From: Chloroflexota bacterium
GTDB taxonomy: Bacteria > Chloroflexota > Anaerolineae > Anaerolineales > Villigracilaceae
NCBI GenBank assembly: GCA_016223135.1
Contig: JACRPQ010000004.1
Span: 930,001-994,000, forward strand
Length of the DNA stretch: 64,000 nt
Reading direction: 5' to 3'
Below are positions 16,936 through 25,361 of this stretch, piece by piece (within the stretch, counting starts at the first letter, position 1; the number at the start of each line of letters is the position of its first letter). Made by a program: the position numbers and the translations under genes. Under the pieces are notes generated by a model. The model was not told the origin of the DNA. It saw only the letters and a program-made list of their open reading frames with translations, and did no database searches.

Positions 16936-18336
16936 ATGCCCAAGACTCTCTTTGAAAAACTCTGGGACTCCCACGTTGTAACCCAACAAGCGGACTCTCC
17001 CGCCATCCTGTACATTGACCTGCACCTCGTACATGAAGTCACCTCGCCGCAAGCCTTCACAGGTCTGCGGCAGCGCGGCTTGAAAGTCCGCCGCCCGGAT
17101 AAAACTGTCGCCACGATGGACCACTCGATTCCCACCACGCCGGTCGGAGGTCCGATGACCGACGCGCTGGCTGCCGCGCAAATCAAACAGTTGGAAATCA
17201 ACGCCGCCGAATTTGGCATTCCCCTCTACGGAATGGACAGTCCCCAGCGCGGCATCGTTCACGTCATCGGACCTGAACTCGGACTCACCCAGCCCGGCAT
17301 GACCATCGTCTGCGGCGACAGCCACACCGCTACGCACGGCGCGTTCGGCGCGCTGGCGTTTGGCATCGGCACCAGCGAAGTCGAACACGTCCTCGCCACC
17401 CAGTGCCTGCTCCAGCGCAAGCCCAAGACCTATGAAGTGCGCGTGGACGGCGCGCTCCCGCGCGGCGTGACCGCCAAGGACATTATCCTCGCGCTGATTG
17501 CCAAAATCGGCGTGGGCGGCGGGACGGGGCATGTCTTCGAGTACACCGGCTCCGCCATCCGCGCCCTGACGATGGAACAGCGCATGACCATCTGCAACAT
17601 GTCCATTGAGGGCGGCGCGCGCGCCGGCATGATCGCGCCTGACGACACAACCTTTGAGTATCTCTACGGGCGCAAATTTGCCCCTCAAGGCGCGGACTGG
17701 GACAAAGCCGTCGCCCGCTGGCGGCTGCTGCCAAGCGACCAAGGCGCGTCCTACGATAAGAGCGTCACGCTCGACGCTTCAACGCTCGAACCGATGATTA
17801 CCTACGGCACCAACCCCGGCATGGGCATGAAAATCACCGACCGCGTGCCGGACCCGTCAGCGCTCGGCGACCCCAACCAGAAACTCGCCCTCCAAAAAGC
17901 CCTCGCTTATATGGGACTTCAGCCCGGGCAATCTCTGCTCGGTCACAAGGTGGATGTCGTTTTCATCGGCTCCTGCACCAACTCGCGCATCTCGGACCTG
18001 CGCCTCGCCGCCTCGCTGCTCAAAGGACGCAAGGTTGCGCCGCATACCCGCGTGCTGGTCGTCCCCGGCTCGCAGGAAGTCAAACGGCAGGCTGAAGCCG
18101 AAGGACTGGACAAAATCTTCAAGGAAGCGGGCGCCGAATGGCGCGAAGCGGGCTGCTCCATGTGCATCGCCATGAACGGCGACCAGTTACAGCCCGGTCA
18201 ATATGCCGTCAGCGCCAGCAACCGCAACTTTGAGGGACGGCAGGGCAAAGGCGGACGTACCTTCCTCGCCAGCCCGCTCACCGCCGCCGCTTCCGCCGTT
18301 CACGGAATGATTACAGACCCAAGAGGAATGTATTAG
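16936..18336 (+). CDS. leuC: 3-isopropylmalate dehydratase large subunit
   Basis: This aconitase-family [4Fe-4S] enzyme isomerises 2- to 3-isopropylmalate together with LeuD (466 aa, typical). Cluster ligands are in FIGSCTNSR and [12 protein letters not shown]; substrate motifs include [21 protein letters not shown] and MDHSIPT. The frame is open much further upstream, but [15 protein letters not shown] at 16936 is the normal N-terminus. The ATG has no Shine-Dalgarno; TACCAAT repeats stand immediately upstream, so initiation is probably weak or coupled. Confidence 0.96.
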   Translation: MPKTLFEKLWDSHVVTQQADSPAILYIDLHLVHEVTSPQAFTGLRQRGLKVRRPDKTVATMDHSIPTTPVGGPMTDALAAAQIKQLEINAAEFGIPLYGMDSPQRGIVHVIGPELGLTQPGMTIVCGDSHTATHGAFGALAFGIGTSEVEHVLATQCLLQRKPKTYEVRVDGALPRGVTAKDIILALIAKIGVGGGTGHVFEYTGSAIRALTMEQRMTICNMSIEGGARAGMIAPDDTTFEYLYGRKFAPQGADWDKAVARWRLLPSDQGASYDKSVTLDASTLEPMITYGTNPGMGMKITDRVPDPSALGDPNQKLALQKALAYMGLQPGQSLLGHKVDVVFIGSCTNSRISDLRLAASLLKGRKVAPHTRVLVVPGSQEVKRQAEAEGLDKIFKEAGAEWREAGCSMCIAMNGDQLQPGQYAVSASNRNFEGRQGKGGRTFLASPLTAAASAVHGMITDPRGMY

Positions 18337-18416
18337 GTAAACAGGTACACAGGTACACACGTATACAGGTAAAACTGCTCACTGATTACTGATTACTGAT
18401 CACTGATCACTGGAAC
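18337..18416. repeat. Octamer plus ACTGATT heptamer arrays between leuC and leuD
   Basis: 18337-18374 holds octamers of the NNGTANAC type (AGGTAAAC, AGGTACAC, ACGTATAC), and 18378-18414 holds five heptamers of ACTGATT/ACTGATC. Together they fill the whole leuC-leuD gap, leaving no ribosome binding site before leuD. Confidence 0.8.
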
Positions 18417-18421
18417 CCCCC

Positions 18422-19036
18422 ATGCCTCACTTCACCACCCTCACCTCCCGCTTCGTGCCGCTGCCCATCAACGACATTGACACCGACCAGATCATCCCGG
18501 CGCAGTTCCTCAAAGTGACCGACAAAAACGGTCTCGCCGAGGCGCTCTTCTTCAACTGGCGCTACCTGCCCGATGGCTCACCCAATCCCGATTTTGTGCT
18601 GAACAAGCCCGAATCCGCTGGAGCGCAAATTTTGCTGGCAGGCGATAACTTCGGCTGCGGGTCGAGCCGCGAACATGCGCCCTGGGCGCTCACCGCCTAC
18701 GGATTTCGTGTCGTCATCTCCACATCCTTCGCCGACATCTTCCGCAGCAACGCCCTCAAAAACGGACTTCTCCCCATCATCGTAGACGCAGCCGTTCACA
18801 AGATGCTTTTCGAACTGGCGGAAGAAACGCCTCACGCCGCGTTGACGGTTGATCTTGCTTCCCAAACCCTTTTCTACCCTGATCGTCGAGCAAAGTCGAG
18901 ACGCGACGGCTTGGTCACTTTCCCCATTGACCCCTTCAACAAAACCTGCCTGCTCAACGGCGTGGACGAGTTGGGGTACATCATGGGATTTGAAAAAGAA
19001 ATTACGGCGTTTGAAGCAAAAGGCGGTAATTGGTAA
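18422..19036 (+). CDS. leuD: 3-isopropylmalate dehydratase small subunit
   Basis: This is the swivel-domain partner of LeuC (204 aa; E. coli 201). Conserved segments are [28 protein letters not shown] and [14 protein letters not shown]. Near residues 153-165 there is an insertion, [13 protein letters not shown], encoded by a short palindromic sequence (about 18884-18912, containing GTCGAGCAAAGTCGAGAC) that resembles intergenic repeat material; E. coli has only a few residues here. No Shine-Dalgarno precedes the ATG, as for leuC. Confidence 0.95.
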   Translation: MPHFTTLTSRFVPLPINDIDTDQIIPAQFLKVTDKNGLAEALFFNWRYLPDGSPNPDFVLNKPESAGAQILLAGDNFGCGSSREHAPWALTAYGFRVVISTSFADIFRSNALKNGLLPIIVDAAVHKMLFELAEETPHAALTVDLASQTLFYPDRRAKSRRDGLVTFPIDPFNKTCLLNGVDELGYIMGFEKEITAFEAKGGNW

Positions 19037-19075
19037 TTACCATTTACCAATTACCAGTTACCAATTACTTCACTC
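19035..19075. repeat. ATTACCA heptamer repeat between leuD and cimA
   Basis: About five heptamers (ATTACCA, TTTACCA, ATTACCA, GTTACCA, ATTACTT) run from the last codons of leuD into the gap before cimA. It is the same family as at 16905-16934. Confidence 0.75.
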
Positions 19076-19090
19076 TCCACATCACATACC

Positions 19091-20653
19091 ATGACCCTCC
19101 CTCTCATCCAAATCTACGACACCACCCTGCGCGACGGCACACAATCCGAAGGCTTCAGCCTTTCCGCCAGCGACAAGATTCGCGTGGCGCAAAAACTCGA
19201 CGCGCTCGGCGTGGCATTCATCGAAGGCGGCTGGCCCGGCTCCAATCCCAAAGATGTCGAGTTCTTCGTCCGCGCCCGCGATATGGACTGGAAACACGCG
19301 CAGATCGCCGCCTTCGGCTCCACCTGTCGCGTCAAAGGCGGTCCCGAAGACGACGCCAACATCAAAGCCCTGCTCGATTCGCGCGCGCCGGTCTGCACCA
19401 TCTTTGGCAAAAGTTGGACGCTGCACGTCAAAGAAGTCTTGCTCACCACGTTGGAAGACAACCTGCGCATCATCGAGCAGTCGGTGGCTTACCTGCGCTC
19501 CCAAAACCGCCGCGTCATCTATGACGCCGAACACTTCTTCGACGGCTACAAAGCGGACCCTGCCTACGCCCTCGAAACCTTGCAGGCAGCCATCCGCGGC
19601 GGCGCCGAGACGGTCGTTCTGTGCGATACGAATGGCGGGACCTTGCCCTGGGAAATCGAACGCATCATCCATGACGTGAGGCGGGCTGCGCCAACCCCAT
19701 TCGGAATCCACACCCATAACGATTCCGAATGCGCCGTCGTCAATTCCCTGATTGCCGTGCGCGAAGGCGCAACGCAGGTGCAAGGCACAATCAACGGCGT
19801 GGGCGAACGCTGCGGCAACGCCAACCTTATTTCCATCATCGCCGACTTGGAACTCAAGATGGGATACAAGTGCCTGCCCGAAGGCAGCCTCGCCAAACTG
19901 ACCGAACTCTCGCACTTCGTGGATGAAGTCGCCAACGTCACGCCGGACGACCATCAGCCGTATGTGGGCAAGAGCGCCTTTGCCCACAAGGGCGGAGTCC
20001 ACGTGGCGGCAATGCGCCGCTCGGCGCAGAGTTATCAGCACGTCCCGCCTGAAGCGGTGGGCAACAAGATGCGGGTGGTGGTCTCCGACCTTTCAGGACG
20101 CGGCAATCTGCTCAGCAAAGCCGAGGAACATGGCGTGGAGGTCGAAGGCGAAGAAGTCGTGCCAGTCTTGAACGAAATCAAAGAACTCGAAGCGCGCGGC
20201 TTTTCGTTTGAAGCCGCCGAAGCCTCGGTGGCGATGATGCTCAAACGGCAGGAAATGCACTACCAGCCGCCCTTCGAGTTGATTGACTTTTTGGTGAACG
20301 TGGAGCACCGCTCCGGGCGCGGCATTTTTGCCGAAGCGGCGGTCAAAGTGCGGGTCAAGGGCGAAGTGCTGCACACTGCCGCCGAGGGGAATGGTCCCGT
20401 TCATGCGCTTGACCTTGCCTTGCGCAAAGCCCTGCTCCCGCATTATCCGGCGCTGAAGAACTTCCAACTGGCGGATTACAAAGTCCGCATTCTGGATGGC
20501 AGCAACGGCACGGCGGCGCTCACTCGTGTTCTGATTGACACCCAAAACGGCGTCAAACGTTGGAGCACCGTCGGCGCCAGCGCCAACATCATCGAAGCCT
20601 CCTGGCAGGCATTGGTGGATGCAATCGAGTATGGGCTGCTGATGGCGGGTTGA
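19091..20653 (+). CDS. cimA: (R)-citramalate synthase
   Basis: It condenses acetyl-CoA and pyruvate to citramalate, giving 2-ketobutyrate for isoleucine without threonine dehydratase (520 aa). It belongs to the LeuA-like family but has the citramalate-type signature YDTTLRDGTQSEGFSLS, the metal-binding HTHNDSECAV, and VGKSAFAHKGGVHVAAM. The C-terminal regulatory domain is present (about 370-520). LeuCD and LeuB can carry citramalate onward, which explains its position between leuD and leuB. The start ATG has no good Shine-Dalgarno and follows a heptamer array. A second leucine-specific LeuA is also in the cluster. Confidence 0.92.
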   Translation: MTLPLIQIYDTTLRDGTQSEGFSLSASDKIRVAQKLDALGVAFIEGGWPGSNPKDVEFFVRARDMDWKHAQIAAFGSTCRVKGGPEDDANIKALLDSRAPVCTIFGKSWTLHVKEVLLTTLEDNLRIIEQSVAYLRSQNRRVIYDAEHFFDGYKADPAYALETLQAAIRGGAETVVLCDTNGGTLPWEIERIIHDVRRAAPTPFGIHTHNDSECAVVNSLIAVREGATQVQGTINGVGERCGNANLISIIADLELKMGYKCLPEGSLAKLTELSHFVDEVANVTPDDHQPYVGKSAFAHKGGVHVAAMRRSAQSYQHVPPEAVGNKMRVVVSDLSGRGNLLSKAEEHGVEVEGEEVVPVLNEIKELEARGFSFEAAEASVAMMLKRQEMHYQPPFELIDFLVNVEHRSGRGIFAEAAVKVRVKGEVLHTAAEGNGPVHALDLALRKALLPHYPALKNFQLADYKVRILDGSNGTAALTRVLIDTQNGVKRWSTVGASANIIEASWQALVDAIEYGLLMAG

Positions 20654-20655
20654 TG

Positions 20656-20722
20656 GTATGCAAGTACACACGTACACAGGTAGACAGGTAAACAGGTAGT
20701 CAAGAAATCGAAAATCGAAAAT
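20656..20722. repeat. Octamer array followed by GAAAATC heptamers
   Basis: 20656-20700 has octamers of the NNGTANAC type (AAGTACAC, ACGTACAC, AGGTAGAC, AGGTAAAC); 20702-20722 has three GAAAATC-type heptamers that abut the leuB start. Confidence 0.8.
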
Positions 20723-20723
20723 C

Positions 20724-21785
20724 ATGAAATATAAAATCACCCTCCTCCCCGGCGACGGAATCGGTCCCGAAGTGATTGCCGAGGCTGTGCGCGCGCTCGA
20801 AGCGGTCGCCGGCAAATTTGGTCACACCTTCGCTTTCACCGAGCGTCTGATGGGCGGCTGCTCGATTGACAAATTTGGCTCTTCGCTCACCGACGAAACC
20901 CTGGCAGATTGCCAAGCCGCCGACGCGGTACTGCTCGGCGCGGTCGGCGGACCCAAATGGGACGACCCCAACGCTAAAGACCGCCCCGAACGCGGACTGC
21001 TTGCGCTTCGTAAAGGGCTGGGCGTCTTTGCCAACCTGCGCCCGGTCAAAGTTCACCCGGCGCTGATCGATTCCTCGCCGCTCAAGCCCGAAAAACTGGC
21101 AGGCGTGGATATCCTCGTCGTCCGCGAATTGACCGGCGGCTTGTACTTTGGCTTGCCCAAAGGGCGTGAGATGAAAGACGGACGCGAGCGCGCCGTGGAC
21201 ACCCTCGAATATTACGACTATGAAATCCGCCGCGCCCTGAACTTGGCGTTCAAACTGGCTGCCGAACGCAAAAAGAAAGTGGCCTCGGTGGACAAAGCCA
21301 ACGTCCTCGAATCCTCCCGTTTGTGGCGGCAGATTGCCGTGCAGGTCGGAAAGGAGCATCCCGACATTACGCTGGAACATGTCCTGGTGGATACTGCCGC
21401 CATGCGGTTGATTACCGCCCCTGCCCACATGGATGTGATCGTTACCGAAAACATGTTTGGCGACATCCTGACCGACGAAGCCTCCGTGCTGGCTGGCTCG
21501 ATGGGCATGCTGCCCTCCGCCAGTTTGGGCGAAAGCGGACCCGGCTTGTACGAGCCGATTCACGGCTCCGCGCCCGATATTGCCGGCAAAGGGATTGCCA
21601 ACCCGCTGGGGGCAATCCTCTCCGCCGCCCTGTTGCTGCGCTATTCGCTTCATCTTGAAACCGAAGCCGCCGCCCTCGAAAAAGCAGCGGACGAAGCCAT
21701 TGCCGCCGGCGCGCGCACTGCCGATTTGGGCGGCACACTCACCACCCGCCAGATGGCGGATGAAATCATCAGACGTTTATCATGA
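20724..21785 (+). CDS. leuB: 3-isopropylmalate dehydrogenase
   Basis: It oxidises and decarboxylates 3-isopropylmalate with NAD+ (353 aa). Conserved segments are [22 protein letters not shown], the Lys/Asp site [33 protein letters not shown] and [18 protein letters not shown]. The ATG is directly preceded by repeat sequence and lacks a Shine-Dalgarno. The end of the gene contains AAAGGAG for ilvE just past the stop, so the two are tightly linked. It may also serve the citramalate route to isoleucine. Confidence 0.96.
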   Translation: MKYKITLLPGDGIGPEVIAEAVRALEAVAGKFGHTFAFTERLMGGCSIDKFGSSLTDETLADCQAADAVLLGAVGGPKWDDPNAKDRPERGLLALRKGLGVFANLRPVKVHPALIDSSPLKPEKLAGVDILVVRELTGGLYFGLPKGREMKDGRERAVDTLEYYDYEIRRALNLAFKLAAERKKKVASVDKANVLESSRLWRQIAVQVGKEHPDITLEHVLVDTAAMRLITAPAHMDVIVTENMFGDILTDEASVLAGSMGMLPSASLGESGPGLYEPIHGSAPDIAGKGIANPLGAILSAALLLRYSLHLETEAAALEKAADEAIAAGARTADLGGTLTTRQMADEIIRRLS

Positions 21786-21799
21786 AAGGAGAACTTACA

Positions 21800-22768
21800 A
21801 TGGCAATGGAATCCCAATTCATCTGGTTGAACGGCGAACTCGTTCCTTTTGAACGAGCGACCATTCACATCCTCACGCCCGCCCTGCACTACGGCGCGGC
21901 GGTGTTCGAGGGCATCCGCTCCTACAACACGGACAAAGGCGCGGCGGTCTTCCGTCTGACCGATCACGCCGAACGCCTGCTCAATTCCGCGCGGCTGTTC
22001 GGCTTCCGCGACCTGCCCTGGACGACGGAGGACGTGGTCAAAGCGGTCAAACAAACCGTGAGAGCCAACGGCTTTGCCGATTGCTACATCCGCCCGCTTC
22101 TCTATCTGGACGGCGGAGGCTGGAACCTGAACGTGGACGGCGGCAAGCCCTCTCTCGCCATCGCGGTTTGGGAATGGAAAAACTACCTCGGCGAAGAAGC
22201 GCTGGAAAAGGGCGTTCGCGCCAACATCTCCTCATTCACGCGCCATCACCCCAACGTGATGATGACCAAGGCAAAAGTCGCCGGCAATTACGCCAACAGT
22301 TTCCTGGCAAAAACCGAGTCGGTGCGTCTGGGCTTCGACGAAGCCATCATGCTCGACCCCGAAGGCTATGTGGCGGAATGCACGGGCGAGAATCTCTTCG
22401 TGGTGAAACGCGGCAAACTCATCACTCCCCACACCGCGCCTGTCTTGGAGGGCATCACACGGCACGTCATTCACACGATTGCCAAGGACATGGGATACCG
22501 CCTGGTGGAACAGCCCATCTCGCGCGATCAACTCTACGCGGCGGATGAAGTCTTCGTATGCGGCACGGCGGCGGAGGTCATCGGCTTGCGCGAGATTGAT
22601 TTCCGCGTCATTGGCGATGGCAGGATGGGACCCATCACCCGCCAGATTCAAAAGGCGTACCACGACACCATCCGCGGCAGGCTGCCGCAATACGAAGCGT
22701 GGTGCGAATATGTGGAGGAGCATCAGCCTTTGGACCTCCCGGCAGACTCGCCGGCTTTGAGCGTATAG
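21800..22768 (+). CDS. ilvE: Branched-chain amino acid aminotransferase
   Basis: This fold-type IV PLP enzyme performs the last step of Val, Leu and Ile synthesis (322 aa from ATG 21800). The Schiff-base Lys is K159 in KAKVAGNYANS; other family segments are HYGAAVFEGIR and VAECTGENLFVVK. An upstream ATG at 21782 overlaps the leuB stop, but AAAGGAG at 21785-21791 points to 21800 with 8-nt spacing. It is the last gene of the ilv/leu cluster. Confidence 0.95.
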   Translation: MAMESQFIWLNGELVPFERATIHILTPALHYGAAVFEGIRSYNTDKGAAVFRLTDHAERLLNSARLFGFRDLPWTTEDVVKAVKQTVRANGFADCYIRPLLYLDGGGWNLNVDGGKPSLAIAVWEWKNYLGEEALEKGVRANISSFTRHHPNVMMTKAKVAGNYANSFLAKTESVRLGFDEAIMLDPEGYVAECTGENLFVVKRGKLITPHTAPVLEGITRHVIHTIAKDMGYRLVEQPISRDQLYAADEVFVCGTAAEVIGLREIDFRVIGDGRMGPITRQIQKAYHDTIRGRLPQYEAWCEYVEEHQPLDLPADSPALSV

Positions 22769-23035
22769 CGCCGCCTCCTTCCGAAAATTTTGCGCGACAA
22801 TACTTCACATAAGCGCGTATTTGGCGTTCTCTCACGCCGAATACGCGCTGCGCGTCCCCTTCTCTGCTTCGCTTCAGAGACTATCATCATGGGGAGAGTA
22901 CACTCCAGGCGCAGACTGCGTTCCCGACCGCGTGGGCAGGGTTGGGAAACATCCGCTATAATCCCGTAACGCCGAGCGCGGTGAAGCAATTCCCTCGTTT
23001 GTTTGGCGTAGTTTTCACGGAGCGATACTATCCCA
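22769..23035. other. Gap after the ilv/leu cluster with a long hairpin and a -10 box
   Basis: A 15-bp imperfect hairpin, AGCGCGTATTTGGCG (22812-22826) with CGCCGAATACGCGCT (22835-22849), lacks a T tract and could weakly terminate or protect the operon mRNA. A TATAAT at 22957-22962, with only a poor -35 match, may serve murE. No coding sequence is seen. Confidence 0.5.
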
Positions 23036-24613
23036 ATGGTCAAAACCCTGCCTCAACTCTTCATTGACTTTCCGTTTCATCATCCTTCGCAGATTCCCGC
23101 GGTTCCTATCACGGGCATCGCCATAGACAGCCGTGCAGTGCAGGCGGGTCAACTCTTTGTCGCCATGACCGGCGGCACAACCGACGGTCACAACTACATC
23201 CAGAAAGCGATTGAAAACGGCGCCGCGGCTGTTGTGGGGGAAAAGGATTTGAGCGGACTCTCCGTCCCTTACATTCGACTCGAAAACACGCGTCGCGCCC
23301 TGACCTGGCTGGCGGCTGCCTTCCACGATTGGCCCGCGCGGCGTCTGACAGTGATCGGCGTCACCGGCACCGACGGCAAGACCACTACGACCAACCTGAT
23401 TTACCAAATCCTGCTTGCCGCCGGCATTCAAGCAGGGATGATTTCCACGGTCAATGCTGTCATTGGCGGCGAAGTGCTGGATACCGGTTTCCACGTCACC
23501 ACACCCGATGCTCATGATGTCCAACGGTATCTGGCGAAAATGGTCGAGGCAGGCTTGACCCACGTGGTGTTGGAGACCACCTCGCACGGCTGGTCACAGC
23601 ACCGTGTGGACGCTTGCGAGTTCGACGTGGGCGTGATTACCAACATTACATGGGAACACATGAACGAGCACGGCACCTACGAAAACTACCGCGCCGCCAA
23701 AGCGCGCCTGTTCGAGAGTTTGGGAAGAACCCTGCCGAAGCCGCAGGGCAATCCGCGCCTGGCTGTCATCAATCGCGATGACCAGTCCTTTGCCTTTCTG
23801 AACGATTTTGTCAAAACCCGAAAATTGAATTATGGCTTGCAAGAGGGCGCGGATGTCCGCGCCGAAGACATCCGATATTCTCCTTCGGGAATTGACTTCA
23901 CTGCCATTTCCAAAGATTTTCGCGTGAATGTGACCAGTCCGCTGGTCGGCGCATACAATGTCTCCAATTGCCTTGCCGCGTTGACGGCGGCGGTCTATGG
24001 ATTGGGCATCGAACCGCAAGTGGCGGCGCGCGGCATTGCCTCATTGACGGGAATCCCCGGGCGCATGGAGCGCATTGACCTTGGTCAGCCCTTCACTGCC
24101 ATCGTGGATTTTGCCCATACGCCCAACGCCCTCAAGGTGACGCTGGAAACCGCCCGTCAGATGACAAAAGGGCGCGTCATTTGCGTTTTTGGTTCGGCGG
24201 GACTGCGCGATAAGGAAAAACGCCGCATGATGGCGGAGACCTCTGCCGAATTGGCGGATTTGACGGTGCTGACCGCCGAAGACCCGCGCACGGAGTCGCT
24301 GGAGGGAATCCTCGAGGAAATGGCAGCCGGTGCGAGGTCCAAGGGAGGACGCGAAGGCGAAACGTTTTGGCGCGTCGCGGACCGGGGCGAAGCCATCCGT
24401 TTTGCGGTCAAGTTGGCGCGTCCCGGTGACATCGTCCTCGCCTGCGGGAAGGGTCACGAGCAATCCATGTGTTTCGGTCAGACCGAGTATCCCTGGGATG
24501 ACCGTACAGCAATGCGCGCCGCGTTGAGCGAATTGCTCGGTGTGGACGGTCCAACGATGCCTTATCTTCCCTCCCAAGATAAATCTGAAAGCGAATGGTT
24601 GGGAGTGAGGTAA
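23036..24613 (+). CDS. murE: MurE-like UDP-MurNAc-dipeptide amino acid ligase
   Basis: Mur ligases add an amino acid to the peptidoglycan precursor peptide in the cytoplasm; MurE adds the third residue. The protein (525 aa) has the N-terminal UDP-binding domain (DSRAVQAGQLFVAM), the ATP loop GVTGTDGKTTT (108-118) and the C-terminal domain with EDPRTES, the counterpart of the DNPR motif that selects meso-DAP in E. coli. Some positions are unusual: TNITWEHMNEHGTYENY replaces the common TNLxxDHLDYHGxxExY. The gene stands alone rather than in a mur/fts cluster. MurE is the best call, but a related Mur-type ligase for another substrate is possible. Confidence 0.82.
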   Translation: MVKTLPQLFIDFPFHHPSQIPAVPITGIAIDSRAVQAGQLFVAMTGGTTDGHNYIQKAIENGAAAVVGEKDLSGLSVPYIRLENTRRALTWLAAAFHDWPARRLTVIGVTGTDGKTTTTNLIYQILLAAGIQAGMISTVNAVIGGEVLDTGFHVTTPDAHDVQRYLAKMVEAGLTHVVLETTSHGWSQHRVDACEFDVGVITNITWEHMNEHGTYENYRAAKARLFESLGRTLPKPQGNPRLAVINRDDQSFAFLNDFVKTRKLNYGLQEGADVRAEDIRYSPSGIDFTAISKDFRVNVTSPLVGAYNVSNCLAALTAAVYGLGIEPQVAARGIASLTGIPGRMERIDLGQPFTAIVDFAHTPNALKVTLETARQMTKGRVICVFGSAGLRDKEKRRMMAETSAELADLTVLTAEDPRTESLEGILEEMAAGARSKGGREGETFWRVADRGEAIRFAVKLARPGDIVLACGKGHEQSMCFGQTEYPWDDRTAMRAALSELLGVDGPTMPYLPSQDKSESEWLGVR

Positions 24614-24669
24614 ACAAGTACACACGTAGACACGTACACACGTAGACACGTAGACATGTAAACACGTAA
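24614..24669. repeat. Octamer tandem repeat array (ACGTAGAC type)
   Basis: Seven 8-nt units (AAGTACAC, ACGTAGAC, ACGTACAC, ACGTAGAC, ACGTAGAC, ATGTAAAC, ACGTAAAT) run without interruption from the murE stop to the next start codon. This is the most regular octamer array in the window. Confidence 0.88.
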
Positions 24670-25293
24670 ATGGAGGCAGTGTTGATTGTCACTCCCATTA
24701 CTCTCATTGGAAGACATGTCCGCCTTGAGCCGATGACCGAGGCGCATATCCCCGCCCTGGCGGAGATTGGCGTAGGGCAATCGTTTTGGGATTTTATGTT
24801 GTATGGCAAGATGGACTCCGAAGCCGATATGGCGAACTGGGTGCGCGATATTCTCTCCCGCGCCGAAAGAGGAACCGACCTGCCTTTCGTTGCCGTTCAT
24901 CTCGCTTCGGGAAGGGTGGCAGGGGCTACCCGTTACTTGAACATCACCCCCGAACATCGCGGTTTGGAGATCGGCGGGACGTGGTACGGTTTGGAGTTCC
25001 AGCGGACGGTGGTGAATACCGAGTGCAAGTATTTGCTCCTGAAGCACGCTTTCGAGACGCTTGGCTGCATCCGCGTGCAGTTGAAGACGGATTTGCGCAA
25101 CGAGCGTTCCCAGCGCGCCATCGAACGGATTGGCGCGGTGAAGGAAGGGGTGTTTCGCAACCACATGATTTTGCCCGATGGGCGCATTCGCCATTCGGTG
25201 TTCTATTCGATTATCGATTCGGAATGGGAAGGGGTGAAGAAGAGGTTGGAGGGGATGTTGGGCAATGCTCCTACACCGCCAATTTCGGGCTGA
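24670..25293 (+). CDS. GNAT family N-acetyltransferase (RimJ/RimL-like)
   Basis: This is a soluble acetyl-CoA-dependent N-acetyltransferase (up to 207 aa). Typical parts are the N-terminal ITLIGRHVRLEPMTEAHIP, a mid-region GLEIGGTWYG strand with QRTVVNTECKYLLLKHAF, and RVQLKTDLRNERSQRAIERIG, the RimJ/L-like acceptor signature. The substrate is unknown. The start is uncertain: ATG 24670 emerges directly from the octamer array, while GGAGG at 24672-24676 would suit the TTG at 24682. Confidence 0.88.
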   Translation: MEAVLIVTPITLIGRHVRLEPMTEAHIPALAEIGVGQSFWDFMLYGKMDSEADMANWVRDILSRAERGTDLPFVAVHLASGRVAGATRYLNITPEHRGLEIGGTWYGLEFQRTVVNTECKYLLLKHAFETLGCIRVQLKTDLRNERSQRAIERIGAVKEGVFRNHMILPDGRIRHSVFYSIIDSEWEGVKKRLEGMLGNAPTPPISG

Positions 25294-25326
25294 TGAGATT
25301 GCCGCTCATTGGGCAGTGTAACAAAA

Positions 25327-25355
25327 TTGACAATTGATGTCATCTCCTGTACACT
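25327..25355 (+). promoter_or_regulatory. Promoter giving a leaderless transcript
   Basis: A perfect TTGACA (25327-25332) and TACACT (25350-25355) are 17 nt apart. The expected start, 7 nt after the -10 box, coincides with the ATG at 25362, and no Shine-Dalgarno is present. Confidence 0.82.
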
Positions 25356-25361
25356 CTTTAC

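Noticed and set aside
22884-22972. 26-codon ORF (ATG about 22889) before murE
   Set aside because: Arg-rich composition, no ribosome binding site, and it overlaps the likely promoter; it looks like chance.
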